A stretch of DNA of 64,000 bases from positions 2,976,001 through 3,040,000 of the forward strand of contig OZ241898.1 in NCBI GenBank assembly GCA_965203525.1. Reading direction: 5' to 3'. Below the pieces are notes generated by a model. The model did no database searches. It had not been told where the DNA came from and saw only the letters and a list, made by a program, of their open reading frames with translations. This stretch comes from WTFV01 sp965203525. GTDB lineage: Bacteria > Acidobacteriota > Vicinamibacteria > Vicinamibacterales > UBA8438. Positions 25,029 to 34,424 of this stretch are shown piece by piece (the stretch's first letter is position 1; every line of letters begins with the position of its first letter). The position numbers and the translations under genes were made by a program.

Positions 25029-26180
25029 GTGTCCATCTACGACCGGCTGATCGAGCCGCCCGGGCAGAGCTTCTTCCTGTTCGGGATGCGCGGCGTGGGA
25101 AAGAGCACCTGGGCGCGCGCGACGTTCCCCGACGCGGCGCACGTGGATCTGCTCGACGAGCGCCTGTATCAGGATCTGCTGGCCGACCCCTCGCTCTTCG
25201 CGCAGTCCATCGGACACCTCCCGCCGGCCGGCTGGGTCGTCGTCGACGAAGTGCAACGGCTGCCGGCGCTGCTGAACGAGGTTCACCGGCTCATCGAAAC
25301 GCGCCGCCTGCGGTTCGCGCTGCTCGGATCGAGCGCCCGCAAGCTCAAGGCGGCCGGCACCAACCTGCTGGCCGGGCGGGCGCTGAAGAAGACCATGTTC
25401 CCGTTGACCGCCGCCGAGCTCGGCGCGGCGTTCGATCTCGAACGGGTGCTGCGCTACGGGTCGGTGCCGCTCGTCTGGACGAGCGACGCGCCGCGCGGCG
25501 TCCTCGAGGCGTACGTGCAGCTCTATCTGCGGGAGGAGATCCGGGCCGAGGCCCTGGTCCGCAACCTGCCCGGCTTCGTCCGCTTTCTGCCGGTCGCCGC
25601 GCTGTTCAACGGCCAGGTCGTCAACGTGGCGGGCATCGCACGCGACGCCGGCGTCGCCCGGACCACGGTGCAGGGCTACCTCGAAATCCTGGAGGACACG
25701 CTGCTCGTCCACCGTCTGCCGGCGTACGAGGCCAGGGTACGGGTGCGGGAGCGGAAGCTGCCGAAGCTGTACTGGGTCGACCCGGGCGTGGTGCGCGCCG
25801 TCAAGCGGCAGCTCGGGACGGTGACCGCCGAGGAACGCGGCCCGCTGCTCGAAAGTTGGGCGGTCACGACGCTGCGCGCCCACGCCGGCGTGCGGGAGCT
25901 CTACGACGAGTTGTGGTACTGGGCGCCGCACCAGACGGCGGCGGAGGTCGATCTCCTCCTGCAGCGGGGCAAGGAGCTGCTCGCCGTCGAGGTGAAGGCG
26001 GCCAGCCGGTACCACACCGGCCTGCTGAAGGGCCTGCGCGCGCTCGACGCGCTGCCGCGGCTCGCGCGGCGGTTGCTCGTCTACACCGGCGCCCGCTCCT
26101 TCCGTTCCTCCGACGGGATCGAGGTCTGGCCGGCGCGACGCTTCGCCGCCGCGGCCGCCGCGGGAACGCTCTGGCCGTGA
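25029..26180 (+). CDS. DUF4143-type AAA ATPase with PD-(D/E)XK-like C-terminus
   Basis: This 383-residue protein has Walker A FLFGMRGVGKSTWARATF and Walker B GWVVVDEVQRLPALLNEVHR near the N-terminus, then ALLGSSARKLKAAGTNLLAG (sensor region). A winged-helix-like FNGQVVNVAGIARDAGVART is followed by the DUF4143 region, with a nuclease-like core TAAEVDLLLQRGKELLAVEV and KAAS. Proteins of this family are common, often mobile and of unclear function. The start is a GTG at 25029. The final codons and stop are repeated 73 bp downstream. Confidence 0.88.
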   Translation: MSIYDRLIEPPGQSFFLFGMRGVGKSTWARATFPDAAHVDLLDERLYQDLLADPSLFAQSIGHLPPAGWVVVDEVQRLPALLNEVHRLIETRRLRFALLGSSARKLKAAGTNLLAGRALKKTMFPLTAAELGAAFDLERVLRYGSVPLVWTSDAPRGVLEAYVQLYLREEIRAEALVRNLPGFVRFLPVAALFNGQVVNVAGIARDAGVARTTVQGYLEILEDTLLVHRLPAYEARVRVRERKLPKLYWVDPGVVRAVKRQLGTVTAEERGPLLESWAVTTLRAHAGVRELYDELWYWAPHQTAAEVDLLLQRGKELLAVEVKAASRYHTGLLKGLRALDALPRLARRLLVYTGARSFRSSDGIEVWPARRFAAAAAAGTLWP

Positions 26181-26257
26181 CCCGCCCGCATGCGCAACCG
26201 GGCGCACCGCCGCGACGGGTCCCGCGGCCGCCGCGGGAACGCTCTGGCCGTGACCCG
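26151..26257 (+). repeat. Two-copy repeat over the DUF4143 stop codon, period 73 bp
   Basis: 34 bp (GCGGCCGCCGCGGGAACGCT through GTGACCCG) at 26151-26184 recur exactly at 26224-26257, separated by 39 unrelated bases. The first copy contains the TGA at 26178-26180. Confidence 0.9.
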
Positions 26258-26262
26258 GCGTC

Positions 26263-27855
26263 TCACATGCCCCAGACCGTGATCGGCGGCCAGCCGGGGG
26301 ACGGGTCGCGGCGGAAGATCTTCTCCTCCCACGTCCGCTCCCCGGCGCGGTCGAAGACGATCAGGTGACCGGATTCCGCGGCGGACCGATCCATGTAGCC
26401 GCGCGTCTGTTCCAGACCCTGCCGGATCGTGGATTCGAGGTCCCGATGCAGCAGCTTGCACTCCACCACGAACCGGCGCTCGCGGCCGCCGTGCGGCCAG
26501 CGGATCAGCAGATCGGTGCGTCCGCTGCCCAGCGCCTGCTCCCGGTCGAGGCGGCCGCCGCCGTTCACGATCCGCTGCAGATGCGCCTGCAGCAGCAGTT
26601 GCGGGCCGGCCTCGTGGTACCGGTCGAAGCGCTGCACCCAGTGCTCGGAGTTCTCCCGGAAGAACGCCTGGAACGCCTCGATCAGCCCGGCCACGTCCAG
26701 GCCGCCGTCTTCGTCGACGTACCACGCCGTCTTCTGCGGCAGGCCGATCTGCACCGCGTGGGTCAGGTGGCGCGGCGCCACCTCGCCGTAGATCGGATTG
26801 GCGAAGCGCGGCGTGCCGTCCGCCTCGAGCGCGACCAGACCCAGGTCGCGGACGTAGGCTACGTCCTCGTCCGACCAGGCGTGCTCGCCGGTCCCGGCCA
26901 GGATGGGCTGGACGACCCGCCGCACCCGTTCCTCGCGCAGCTTGCACGCCAACTGGTCGACGTGCGTTTCCCGGCGCAGGATCAGCCGTTCCTGCGCCTC
27001 CAGGACGTCGTCCTCCGTGATCGGCCGCGAGCGGTCGCGGCCCGCCTTGTTCCGGAAGCAGGCGTCGTGGCACAGCGCGTTCACCAGCCACGGCTGGCCG
27101 GCGGTGCGCGTCCAGACCGTCCGCAACGCCCCCTCGGTGAACGCCTGTCCGGTCTCGGCGGTGTGCTGGGCGATCAGGACCCGCACCTCCGCCCCGGTGA
27201 AGTCGCCGAGCCGGAGCGACGCGGACTTGACGTTGAAGGCGCTGCCGCCGGGCACCAGCGCGTCTTCGGCGCTCGAACGGATCCGGTAGTCGCGCACGTC
27301 CACCACCCCGCACAGGACCACGCAATGCGGGAAGCGCCCGGGGCGGTCCGGGTAGCCCGTGCGCAACTGGCGCAGCACCGACAGCAGAGTGTCGCCGACG
27401 AGGGCGTCGATCTCGTCGATCAGCAGCACCAGCGGCTTCGGAGCGGTCAGGCACCAGCGCGCCAGCGCCTGGCGGAGCGCGCCGTGCGGACCGGCTCGCT
27501 CCAGGGCGTCGGGCCAGACGTCCTCCAGCGATCCGTCGTCCAGGGTCAGGCTCGCCTGGAACGCCAGCTCCGCGAGAACGGCGCGCATGCCTTCCGCGAC
27601 GTTCTCGCGCGCCGACTGTGCGCTCTCGACGTTGGCGTACACGCAACGGTGGTCGCCGCCCCCGTTCAGCAGGTCGCGCAACGCGAGCAACGCGGACGTC
27701 TTGCCCGTCTGCCGCGGCGCGTGCAGGACGAAGTACTTCTTCGCGCGCACGAAACCGAGCAGCTCGTCGAGGTCCAGCCTCGAGAGCGGCGGGATCAGGT
27801 AGTGATCGGCCGCCACCACGGGCCCGGCCGTGTTGAACTCGCGCATGGCGGTCAT
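26263..27855 (-). CDS. AAA-like ATPase with PD-(D/E)XK-like C-terminal domain
   Basis: This 530-residue protein has Walker A FVLHAPRQTGKTSALLALRD, Walker B KPLVLLIDEIDALVGDTLLS, and sensor/arginine features in VVLCGVVDVRDYRI. The central LRLGDFTGAEVRVLIAQHTA is typical of AAA-like proteins with a STAND/NACHT-related lid. The C-terminus contains GRTDLLIRWPHGGRERRFVV followed by ECK, the core of a PD-(D/E)XK nuclease-like fold. It converges on the DUF4143 gene; both belong to the group of ATPases with degenerate nuclease tails seen in defence or mobile regions. The biological role is not known. Confidence 0.85.
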   Translation of the reverse strand: MTAMREFNTAGPVVAADHYLIPPLSRLDLDELLGFVRAKKYFVLHAPRQTGKTSALLALRDLLNGGGDHRCVYANVESAQSARENVAEGMRAVLAELAFQASLTLDDGSLEDVWPDALERAGPHGALRQALARWCLTAPKPLVLLIDEIDALVGDTLLSVLRQLRTGYPDRPGRFPHCVVLCGVVDVRDYRIRSSAEDALVPGGSAFNVKSASLRLGDFTGAEVRVLIAQHTAETGQAFTEGALRTVWTRTAGQPWLVNALCHDACFRNKAGRDRSRPITEDDVLEAQERLILRRETHVDQLACKLREERVRRVVQPILAGTGEHAWSDEDVAYVRDLGLVALEADGTPRFANPIYGEVAPRHLTHAVQIGLPQKTAWYVDEDGGLDVAGLIEAFQAFFRENSEHWVQRFDRYHEAGPQLLLQAHLQRIVNGGGRLDREQALGSGRTDLLIRWPHGGRERRFVVECKLLHRDLESTIRQGLEQTRGYMDRSAAESGHLIVFDRAGERTWEEKIFRRDPSPGWPPITVWGM

Positions 27856-27880
27856 TGCCGCGGCACGCGGCGCATCTGCT

Positions 27881-28148
27881 CTTTCGGATGCAGCCAGGCC
27901 GGCGGTCGCCTCCCGGCTCGGCGAGGGCGGCGCCGTCGAGCTGTGCGCGGACCCTTTCGGATGCAGTCAGGCCGGCGCCGCCTTCCGGCGGTCCGTCCGC
28001 GCCGGAACGAACGCGGGCCGGAGGCAGGACGCCGCCGGCCCGTGCGTTCCCGCCGGCGAGACGGCCGGAGACCAAGCCGGGCGGCCAGCCGGCGATCTCG
28101 AACGCGCCGCCGGCCCGTGCGTTCCCGCCGGTGAGACGGCCGGAGACC
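27881..28148. repeat. Two separate repeat pairs, periods 73 and 75 bp
   Basis: CTTTCGGATGCAGCCAGGCC starts at 27881 and 27954. A second pair of about 44 bp (CGCCGCCGGCCCGTGCGTTC onward) starts at 28030 and 28105. Together they fill the 366-bp gap 27856-28221 upstream of the AAA-like gene; no gene is present. Confidence 0.8.
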
Positions 28149-28255
28149 TGCTACGGCCGCACCGTCATCGCGTTGATGACCACCTGGAAGCCTTGCAGCA
28201 GCTTACCGCGGCAGTCCGCTGCTACGGCCGCACCGTCATCGCGTTGATGACCACC
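28149..28255 (-). repeat. Two-copy repeat over the SMP-30/cyclophilin stop codon, period 71 bp
   Basis: 36 bp starting TGCTACGGCCGCACCGTCAT are present at 28149-28184 and 28220-28255. The upstream gene's TAG (28222-28224) lies in the second copy. The 35-bp spacer is unrelated. Confidence 0.9.
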
Positions 28256-29769
28256 GGCCGCACCGGCACGTTCTGGTGCGCGCCCGACGGGCGGGTCTGC
28301 TCGGCCGCGATGGCGTCGACGACGTCCATCCCCTCGACCACGCGGCCGAAGACGGCGTAGCCGTACTCCTGCGGCGACGTGCCGCGGTGGTTCAGGCCCC
28401 GCCCCGCGTTGTCGCGCGTATTGATGAAGAACTGCGAGGTGGCGCTGTGGACGGCGTTGGTGCGCGCCATCGCCACCGTCCCCCGCTCGTTGCCGAGCCC
28501 GTTGTCGGCCTCGTTGCGGATCGGCTCGCGGGGGAACTTCTGCGTCAGGTCCTCCCGGAAGCCGCCGCCCTGGATCATGAAGTCCTCGATCACCCGGTGG
28601 AAGATCGTCTCCTCGTAGAAGCCGGCGTAGACGTACTGCAGGAAGTTGCGGACCGAGATCGGGGCGCGGTCCTGGAACAGCTCCATCGCGACGTCGCCGT
28701 GGCTGGTCGCCATGACGACGGTCGGATTCCCCGGAATCGTCCCCCCGGTGGCGAGGCGGATGCGGTACACCCCCGTGCTCGCCGTCATGTAGAGCGTCCG
28801 CCCGTCGCCGCCCCACGCGACGTTGGCCACGACCTCGCCCGGCATGATGGTCCCGAGGTGGACGCCGTCCCACCCGAACACCCAGACGCCGCCCGGACCG
28901 GTCGCGAAGAGGTTGCCCTCCAGGTCCGCCTTCATGCCGTCGGCGGCGCCGGCGGCCGTCTGGTCGTTCACGTCGTAGAAGACCCGGCCGTCGCCGGCGC
29001 CGTCCGGGCCGAGGTCGTAGGCCATCCAGACCTTCCGGTTCGCGTCGGAGTTGGCGACGTAGAGGGTCTCTTCGTCCGGCGAGAGCGCGATGCCGTTCGG
29101 CCGCGTCTGGTCGCGCACCAGCAGCTCCAGCTCGCCGTCGGGGCGCAGCCGGTAGACGCCGTTGAAGTCGAGCTCGCGCAACGGCGACTCCTCCAGCCCC
29201 TCGAGGCCGTACGGCGGATCGGTGAAGTAGAGCGATCCGTCGGAGCCGAAGACGAGGTCGTTCGGACTGTTCAGGCGGCTCCCCTCGTAGCTGTCGACCA
29301 GCACCGTCCGGCTGCCGTCCGCCTCGACCCGCGAGATCCGCCGGTTGCCGTGCTCGCAGACGATCAGCCGCCCCTCGGCGTCGAGGGTCAGCCCGTTGGA
29401 CGAGATCGACCGCAGCCCTTCGCGGTCGCCTTCGAAGACCGGGTCGATGAAGGGGCTGGCGCCGTCCGCCTCGGTCCACTGGTGGATGGCGTTGGCCCGC
29501 ACGTCCGAGAACAGCAGCCGCTGCTCGCCGCGGACCCAGACCGGCCCCTCCGTGAACACGTAGCCCTCGGCCAGCTTTTCGATCTCGGCGCCGGGCGGCA
29601 CCAGGCGGTCCAGCCGGCCGTCCACCCGCAGAATCGAGCCGACCCCGGCGGGATCGGGTTGCGGCCCGGCGTCCTCCACCGGTTCGGGCGGCGGCTCGCC
29701 CCCGCCGCACGCGGCCGCGAACGCCGCGGCGAACGCGGCCACCAGCGCGATCGTTCTCGTCTTCGTCAT
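28222..29769 (-). CDS. Lipoprotein fusing an SMP-30/gluconolactonase-type propeller to a cyclophilin peptidyl-prolyl isomerase
   Basis: This protein has 515 residues. The signal peptide ends with Cys21 (AFAAACGGG), so it is probably a lipoprotein. Residues about 55-345 form an SMP-30-like six-bladed propeller: YVFTEGPVWVRGEQRLLFSD, SSNGLTLDAEGRLIVCEHGN, SPNDLVFGSDGSLYFTDPPY and RPNGIALSPDEETLYVANSD hold the usual metal-site positions. Residues about 350-515 are a cyclophilin: VMATSHGDVAMELFQDRAPI, FYEETIFHRVIEDFMIQGGG, then ATSQFFINTRDN and FGRVVEGMDVVDAI. The active-site Arg of FHRVI and the Gln of MIQGGGF are present. The two domains normally occur in separate proteins. It is probably periplasmic; the SMP-30 substrate is unknown. 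Confidence 0.88.
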   Translation of the reverse strand: MTKTRTIALVAAFAAAFAAACGGGEPPPEPVEDAGPQPDPAGVGSILRVDGRLDRLVPPGAEIEKLAEGYVFTEGPVWVRGEQRLLFSDVRANAIHQWTEADGASPFIDPVFEGDREGLRSISSNGLTLDAEGRLIVCEHGNRRISRVEADGSRTVLVDSYEGSRLNSPNDLVFGSDGSLYFTDPPYGLEGLEESPLRELDFNGVYRLRPDGELELLVRDQTRPNGIALSPDEETLYVANSDANRKVWMAYDLGPDGAGDGRVFYDVNDQTAAGAADGMKADLEGNLFATGPGGVWVFGWDGVHLGTIMPGEVVANVAWGGDGRTLYMTASTGVYRIRLATGGTIPGNPTVVMATSHGDVAMELFQDRAPISVRNFLQYVYAGFYEETIFHRVIEDFMIQGGGFREDLTQKFPREPIRNEADNGLGNERGTVAMARTNAVHSATSQFFINTRDNAGRGLNHRGTSPQEYGYAVFGRVVEGMDVVDAIAAEQTRPSGAHQNVPVRPVVINAMTVRP

Positions 29770-29950
29770 GTCGTCCTCACATCCTGCGCGTGTAGTTTGC
29801 CCTTTGCGGTTCCGGCTGACGCAACGGGCGCCGCACGACGCCCCGCTCCGGCCCGCCTCGTTTCGTCTTGTCTCGTTCGCCTCCGCCCGGCCGGATTCCA
29901 GCCGGCGCCGCGGCGATCCGGCCCGGGCGCGGCCGGCGCGCGGCCGCTCG

Positions 29951-31030
29951 TCACGCCGCCCCCGCCACCGCCCGCCGGACGGCGGGCACGAGGTCGCAGC
30001 CGATCAGATCGTCGAGCTCGCGCCGGTGGCGCCGCCGGCCCGCGCCCGGATTCGGCGACGACGTGGCCACGATCACGGCGTCGAGATCGGGGATCACGAA
30101 GAGGAACTGCCCCCCGTAGCCCCACGCATAGTACGTCGGATGCCCGGCCAGGGTGCGGATCCACCAGCCGTAGCCGTACCGCCGGCGGCTGAACCGCGAC
30201 ACGGTGCGGGGGCGCACCGACTCGCGGATCCACGCGCGCGAGACCACCTGCCGGCCGCCGCTGGTCCCGCCGCGCCGGAAGAGGTCGCCGACCGCGAGCA
30301 TCGCCCGCGGCGTCAGGGCCATCTCGTTGCCGCCCAGGTAGACGCCCTGCGGATCGCGGGTCCACGCGGGGAGCGCGATGCCGAGCGGCCGCGCCAGGTG
30401 CCGCCGGCCGAACTCCAGCGTGCTCATGCCGGTGGCCCGCGTCAGGATCGCCGACAGCAGGTGCGTGCTGCCGGTGCTGTAGATCATCCGCCCGCCCGGC
30501 CGGTCGACCAGCGGCCGGTCCAGCACGTGCCGCACCCAGTTGCGGCTCCGCACCCAGCGCCCGTAGTTGCGGTTCGACGTCGTCTCGAGGCCCGACCGCA
30601 TGGTGAGCAGGTCGCCGACGGTGATGGACCGCTTGCCGGGGCCGGCCCCGGCAAGCTCGTCCGGAAAGAAGTCGGCGATCGGCTGCCCGACCCCTTCCAG
30701 GTGGCCGCGGTCGATGGCGATCCCGACCAGGATCGCGACGATCGTCTTCGACGCCGACTTCAGGTTGGCCGCGCGGCGCGCGGAGGCGCCGTGGAAGTAA
30801 TGCTCCTCGATCAGCTCGCCCCGCACCGCGACGAGCAGGCTGCGCAGGCGCGGGAGGCCCGCCGCCCGCCGCAGGACGGCGGCGCGGTGGAAGGCGTCCA
30901 GCGCCGGAACGTCGCCGCCGCCCGCCGCGCGCGGCGCGGACGCGCCGATCGCGCCGATCGCGCCGATCAGCGCGGCCAGGACGAGACAGCCTCCCGCCCA
31001 CCGCCATGCGTTGCAGGTCGTACGCCGCAT
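29951..31030 (-). CDS. Serine hydrolase, beta-lactamase/6-aminohexanoate-dimer hydrolase type
   Basis: This 359-residue protein has a signal or anchor segment (WAGGCLVLAALIGAIGAIGA). The SxxK nucleophile motif is SASKTIVAILVG, and the Tyr motif is RMIYSTGSTHLLSAIL. The third motif is WGYGGQFLFV where many members have HTG or YGG. These penicillin-binding-fold enzymes hydrolyse amides, esters or peptides outside the cytoplasm. A TAGAAT box 6 nt before the ATG at 31030 indicates a leaderless mRNA. Bases 29770-29950 contain no recognised feature. Confidence 0.85.
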   Translation of the reverse strand: MRRTTCNAWRWAGGCLVLAALIGAIGAIGASAPRAAGGGDVPALDAFHRAAVLRRAAGLPRLRSLLVAVRGELIEEHYFHGASARRAANLKSASKTIVAILVGIAIDRGHLEGVGQPIADFFPDELAGAGPGKRSITVGDLLTMRSGLETTSNRNYGRWVRSRNWVRHVLDRPLVDRPGGRMIYSTGSTHLLSAILTRATGMSTLEFGRRHLARPLGIALPAWTRDPQGVYLGGNEMALTPRAMLAVGDLFRRGGTSGGRQVVSRAWIRESVRPRTVSRFSRRRYGYGWWIRTLAGHPTYYAWGYGGQFLFVIPDLDAVIVATSSPNPGAGRRRHRRELDDLIGCDLVPAVRRAVAGAA

Positions 31031-31036
31031 CGGGAC

Positions 31037-31042
31037 ATTCTA
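31037..31042 (-). promoter_or_regulatory. -10 box (TAGAAT) of the serine hydrolase gene
   Basis: On the minus strand TAGAAT is followed by GTCCCG and then the ATG at 31030. The 6-nt gap predicts transcription starting at the start codon. Confidence 0.45.
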
Positions 31043-31240
31043 GCGATCGACGGATTCGGCGGCGCATCCGGGCCGCGAACGTCGCCTGACGGCTCGGCGC
31101 GGTCGCCTGCCTCGGGCACGCCGCGGCAGCGTTCGACGCCCGCCACGACTGGAGCTACGCCGCGCCGCGCTCGTCCAAACCCGGCGTGCGGAGCAGCCGC
31201 GGCGCCGGTGACCGCGGCGGTCCCGGAACGGGGCGGACGC

Positions 31241-31246
31241 TACAAT
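31241..31246 (+). promoter_or_regulatory. -10 box (TACAAT) of the first DUF1703-like gene
   Basis: TACAAT ends 7 nt before the GTG at 31254. It overlaps the ATG at 31245, which therefore cannot be the start of a transcript made from this promoter. Confidence 0.5.
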
Positions 31247-31253
31247 GCGGCCG

Positions 31254-32807
31254 GTGACGAAGCGCAGGCTGCCGATCGGCATCCAGACCTTCCGCGAGAT
31301 CCGCGAGGAAGGCTACTACTACGTGGACAAGACCGCCTACGCCCGCCGGCTCGCCGGCGACGCCGGCAAGCACTACTTCCTGTCACGCCCGCGGCGGTTC
31401 GGCAAGAGCCTGTTCGTGGACACGCTGAAGGAGCTGTTCGAAGGCGCCGAGCCGCTGTTCCGGGGACTGGCGGTTCACGACGCCTGGGACTGGTCGAAGC
31501 GGCATCCCGTGGTGCGGTTGAGCTTCGGCGGCGGGAACTTCAAGCAGCGCGGCTTTCTGGAGGAGACCGCGGCGGCGCAGATCGACGACGTCGCCGCGCG
31601 GGCCGGCGTCGGGGCCGTCGGCGGCGCGAGCGCCCCGGTGCGCCTGCGCCGCCTGATCGAAGCGCTGAGCGCGCGCGCCGGCGCGCGGGTCGCGGTGCTC
31701 GTGGACGAGTACGACAAGCCGATCCTGGACGCTCTGGACGAGCCGCGGACCGCCCGCGCCAACCGCGACGGCCTGCGCGGGCTGTACTCGACGATCAAGG
31801 ACTGCGACGCCTGGATCGAGTTCACCTTCCTGACCGGCGTCAGCAAGTTTTCCAAGGTGAGCCTGTTCTCGGGGCTGAACACCCTCACCGACGTCACCCT
31901 GGATCCCGACTACTCCGCCATCTGCGGCTACACCGACGCGGACCTCGACGCGGTCTTCGGCCCGGAGCTGCCGGGCCTGGACCGGGCCGCGATCCGCGAG
32001 TGGTACAACGGCTACCACTGGCCGGGGGCGGAGAAGGTGTACAACCCCTTCGGTCTCCTCAAGCTGTTCCGCAGCCGCCGGTTCCGCGCCCACTGGTTCG
32101 AGACCGCCACCCCGACGTTCCTGGTCGACACCCTGCTGCAACGCGGGGTGGAGATCCCGGCGCTCGACGGCCTGCGCTGCGACGAAGAGCTGCTGTCGTC
32201 CTTCGACGTGGACGCCATGACGATCGAAGCGCTGCTGTTCCAGACCGGCTGCCTGACCATCGTGGAGACCGAGGACGCCGACGAGGAGCCGTCGTACCGA
32301 CTGGGGTATCCGAACCGGGAAGTGCGGCAGAGCCTGAACCGGAGCCTGCTGACCGCGCTGGCCCCGGACTGGCGGCGCGGCCCGGGCAACGGCGCCTCCC
32401 TGCGCCGGCGGCTGGCGGCCGGCGACCTCGACGGCGTGGAGGCGCTGTTCCGGGCGCTGTTCGCCGGTATCCCGCACCAATGGCACACGCGCAACGAGAT
32501 CGCCCGCTACGAGGGCTACTGGGCGAGCGTGTTCTACGCCTTCGTCGCCGCGGCCGGGCTGGACGTCGCCGTCGAGGAGAGCGGCAGCCGCGGCCGGCTG
32601 GACATGGTGGTGCGGCACGGCGGCGCGGTGTACCTGTTCGAATTCAAGGTGGTCGAGCAGGCGTCGCGGGGCGCGGCGCTGGCGCAGTTGCGGGCGCGGG
32701 ACTACGCCGGAAAGCACCGCGCGGCGGGCCGGCCGATGCGCCTGATCGGCGTGGAGTTCAGCAGCGCGGAACGCAACGTCGTGGCGTTCGACGTGGAAGA
32801 CGCCTGA
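31254..32807 (+). CDS. AAA-ATPase-like / PD-(D/E)XK protein (DUF1703-like), copy 1
   Basis: This 517-residue protein has an N-terminal ATPase-like domain: RRLPIGIQTFREIREEGYYY, VDKTAYARRL, then the phosphate loop SRPRRFGKSLFVDTLKELF and VAVLVDEYDKPILDALDEP. The C-terminal nuclease-like domain reads SRGRLDMVVRHGGAVYLFEF followed by KVVE, with D...EFK as the PD-(D/E)XK core. The family is abundant in Bacteroidetes and Acidobacteria and its function is unresolved. The GTG at 31254 is chosen because the paralogue at 38363 starts at the equivalent codon and the -10 box lies 7 nt before it. Confidence 0.85.
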   Translation: MTKRRLPIGIQTFREIREEGYYYVDKTAYARRLAGDAGKHYFLSRPRRFGKSLFVDTLKELFEGAEPLFRGLAVHDAWDWSKRHPVVRLSFGGGNFKQRGFLEETAAAQIDDVAARAGVGAVGGASAPVRLRRLIEALSARAGARVAVLVDEYDKPILDALDEPRTARANRDGLRGLYSTIKDCDAWIEFTFLTGVSKFSKVSLFSGLNTLTDVTLDPDYSAICGYTDADLDAVFGPELPGLDRAAIREWYNGYHWPGAEKVYNPFGLLKLFRSRRFRAHWFETATPTFLVDTLLQRGVEIPALDGLRCDEELLSSFDVDAMTIEALLFQTGCLTIVETEDADEEPSYRLGYPNREVRQSLNRSLLTALAPDWRRGPGNGASLRRRLAAGDLDGVEALFRALFAGIPHQWHTRNEIARYEGYWASVFYAFVAAAGLDVAVEESGSRGRLDMVVRHGGAVYLFEFKVVEQASRGAALAQLRARDYAGKHRAAGRPMRLIGVEFSSAERNVVAFDVEDA

Positions 32808-32875
32808 ACGGGGCTGCCGGCGGGCGGGACGACCGGAGAACGCTTCGCGGCGCGGGTCACCCGGGCACCGGAGAC

Positions 32876-33058
32876 GGCGATGCGCCCGGCTTCGCCGCCG
32901 CCATCGGACCGGTCTGCCGTTGCGCGGCCGCCCAAGGCGCCCGGGAACGGCGATGCGCCCGGCTTCGCCGCCGTCATCGGACCGGCCTGCCGCCGCGCGG
33001 CCGCCCGGGGCGCCGGGAGCAGCGATGCGGCCCGGCTACCCGCCGCCGACCGCGGCCG
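32876..33058 (-). repeat. Repeat at the 3' end of the glycosyltransferase gene, period 73 bp
   Basis: A 57-bp unit beginning GGCGATGCGCCCGGCTTCGC occurs at 32876-32932 and 32949-33005. A weaker partial copy near 33021 runs into the glycosyltransferase stop (33036-33038). Confidence 0.8.
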
Positions 33059-34361
33059 TGGAGGCCCCCGCCCGCGGCGGGCAGAGGCGCCGATACACGT
33101 CGGCGGCGCGGCGGGCCATCACCTCCGCCGTGTAGTGCTCCCGCACCGCGGCGGCGGCGCGGGTTCCCAGCGCGCGGCGATGCGGCTCGTCGGCGCGCAG
33201 CCGGCGCAGCGCGGACGCCAGCGCCTCGACGTCGTCGGGCGCGATCAGCACGCCGCCCCCGGTGCGTTCGAGCAGCTCGACGTAGGTGCCGCGCCGGGCC
33301 GCCACCACCGGCACGCCGCACGCCAGCGCCTCGATCAGGGACAGGCCCTTCGGATCGTCGTACGTCGCCGGCACGGCGAACAGGTCGAGACGCCGGAGGA
33401 ACGCCACCTTGGCGTCGAGTTCCAGCACGCCCCGGTAGCGGATCTCCCCGTCGAGCCCCTGGTCGCGGACCTGGCGCAGCACGCCGTCGAAGTACGCCCG
33501 GTGCTCCGGACCGAGATAACCCGCCAGTTCGAGCCGGCAGCCCGCCAGCTCACCCTGCGCGCGCAGGCGGCCCCAGGCGTCGCAGAGGAGGTGGATCCCC
33601 TTCTCCGGCGCGATGCGGCCGAGATAGCCGACGGTGAACGGCCGGGACGGGTCCCGCTCCGCCGGCGCGTAGCCGCCGGGGTCGATGCCGAGCGGAACGA
33701 CGTCCATCTTCGCGCCGGGAATCCGCAGGTACCGCGCCATGCGGCCGGCGTAGTAGTCGCTGACGGCGACGAACCGATCCACCGCCGCCGCGTGCCCGCG
33801 GATCAGCGCCAGCGCGCGGGAGCGGTACGGCTCGGCGAGGTGCTCCAGAAAGACGTCCTCGCCTTGCAGCGTGCAGCAGATCGCGCAGCCGATCGCCTCC
33901 CTCAGAGCCGGCGCCAGCGAGATCAGCATCGAGTTGGAGAGGTCGATCACGTCCGGGCGCGGCTCCGAGCGCAGCCAGTGGACGAGCTTGTCGAACTCCT
34001 TCCGCTGGCGGCCGTGCCGTCCTTCGAGCACCGAGACGGTCAGCTCCCCCAACTGCTCGGGCCGCGTCCGCACGCCGCGCTGCGAGACGGCGCGCAGCAG
34101 CCACGGCGCCTCCCACAGGCGGTCGAGCAGCCAGGGGGTGCCGCGGAAGAGCCCGGAGTACTGCTCCAGGTAGACGCTGATGCCGCCGAAGAAGACCCGG
34201 CGCTCGCTGACGCTCGGCTCGTCGGTGCGCGGCGGCGTGTAGAGCGGCACCAGGAGCACGTCGTGCCCGAGTCGCCGCAGGGACTTCGCCAGCGTGTTGT
34301 CGCGGATGCAGCTTCCGCAGTACATGCCGCCGGCGCCGGCGGTGATCGAGATGATGCGCAT
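33036..34361 (-). CDS. Glycosyltransferase family 4 protein
   Basis: This 441-residue protein has the two GT-B domains. The N-terminal nucleotide-free domain has RIISITAGAGGMYCGSCIRD. The C-terminal domain has VDRFVAVSDYYAGRMARYLR, VPLGIDPGGYAPAERD, then FTVGYLGRIAPEKGIHLLCD and the donor-binding DDPKGLSLIEALACGVPVVA with the family's EX7E-like spacing. It would transfer a sugar from a nucleotide donor to an envelope or storage glycan. A TATAAT box 64 bp upstream should drive it. The stop region carries the 73-bp-step repeat. Confidence 0.9.
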   Translation of the reverse strand: MRIISITAGAGGMYCGSCIRDNTLAKSLRRLGHDVLLVPLYTPPRTDEPSVSERRVFFGGISVYLEQYSGLFRGTPWLLDRLWEAPWLLRAVSQRGVRTRPEQLGELTVSVLEGRHGRQRKEFDKLVHWLRSEPRPDVIDLSNSMLISLAPALREAIGCAICCTLQGEDVFLEHLAEPYRSRALALIRGHAAAVDRFVAVSDYYAGRMARYLRIPGAKMDVVPLGIDPGGYAPAERDPSRPFTVGYLGRIAPEKGIHLLCDAWGRLRAQGELAGCRLELAGYLGPEHRAYFDGVLRQVRDQGLDGEIRYRGVLELDAKVAFLRRLDLFAVPATYDDPKGLSLIEALACGVPVVAARRGTYVELLERTGGGVLIAPDDVEALASALRRLRADEPHRRALGTRAAAAVREHYTAEVMARRAADVYRRLCPPRAGASTAAVGGG

Positions 34362-34424
34362 TCGGACTCAGACGGCACCGCGGCGGCGGCCGCGGAACGG
34401 GCCGCCGGGCGCGCAATCCGCGCG

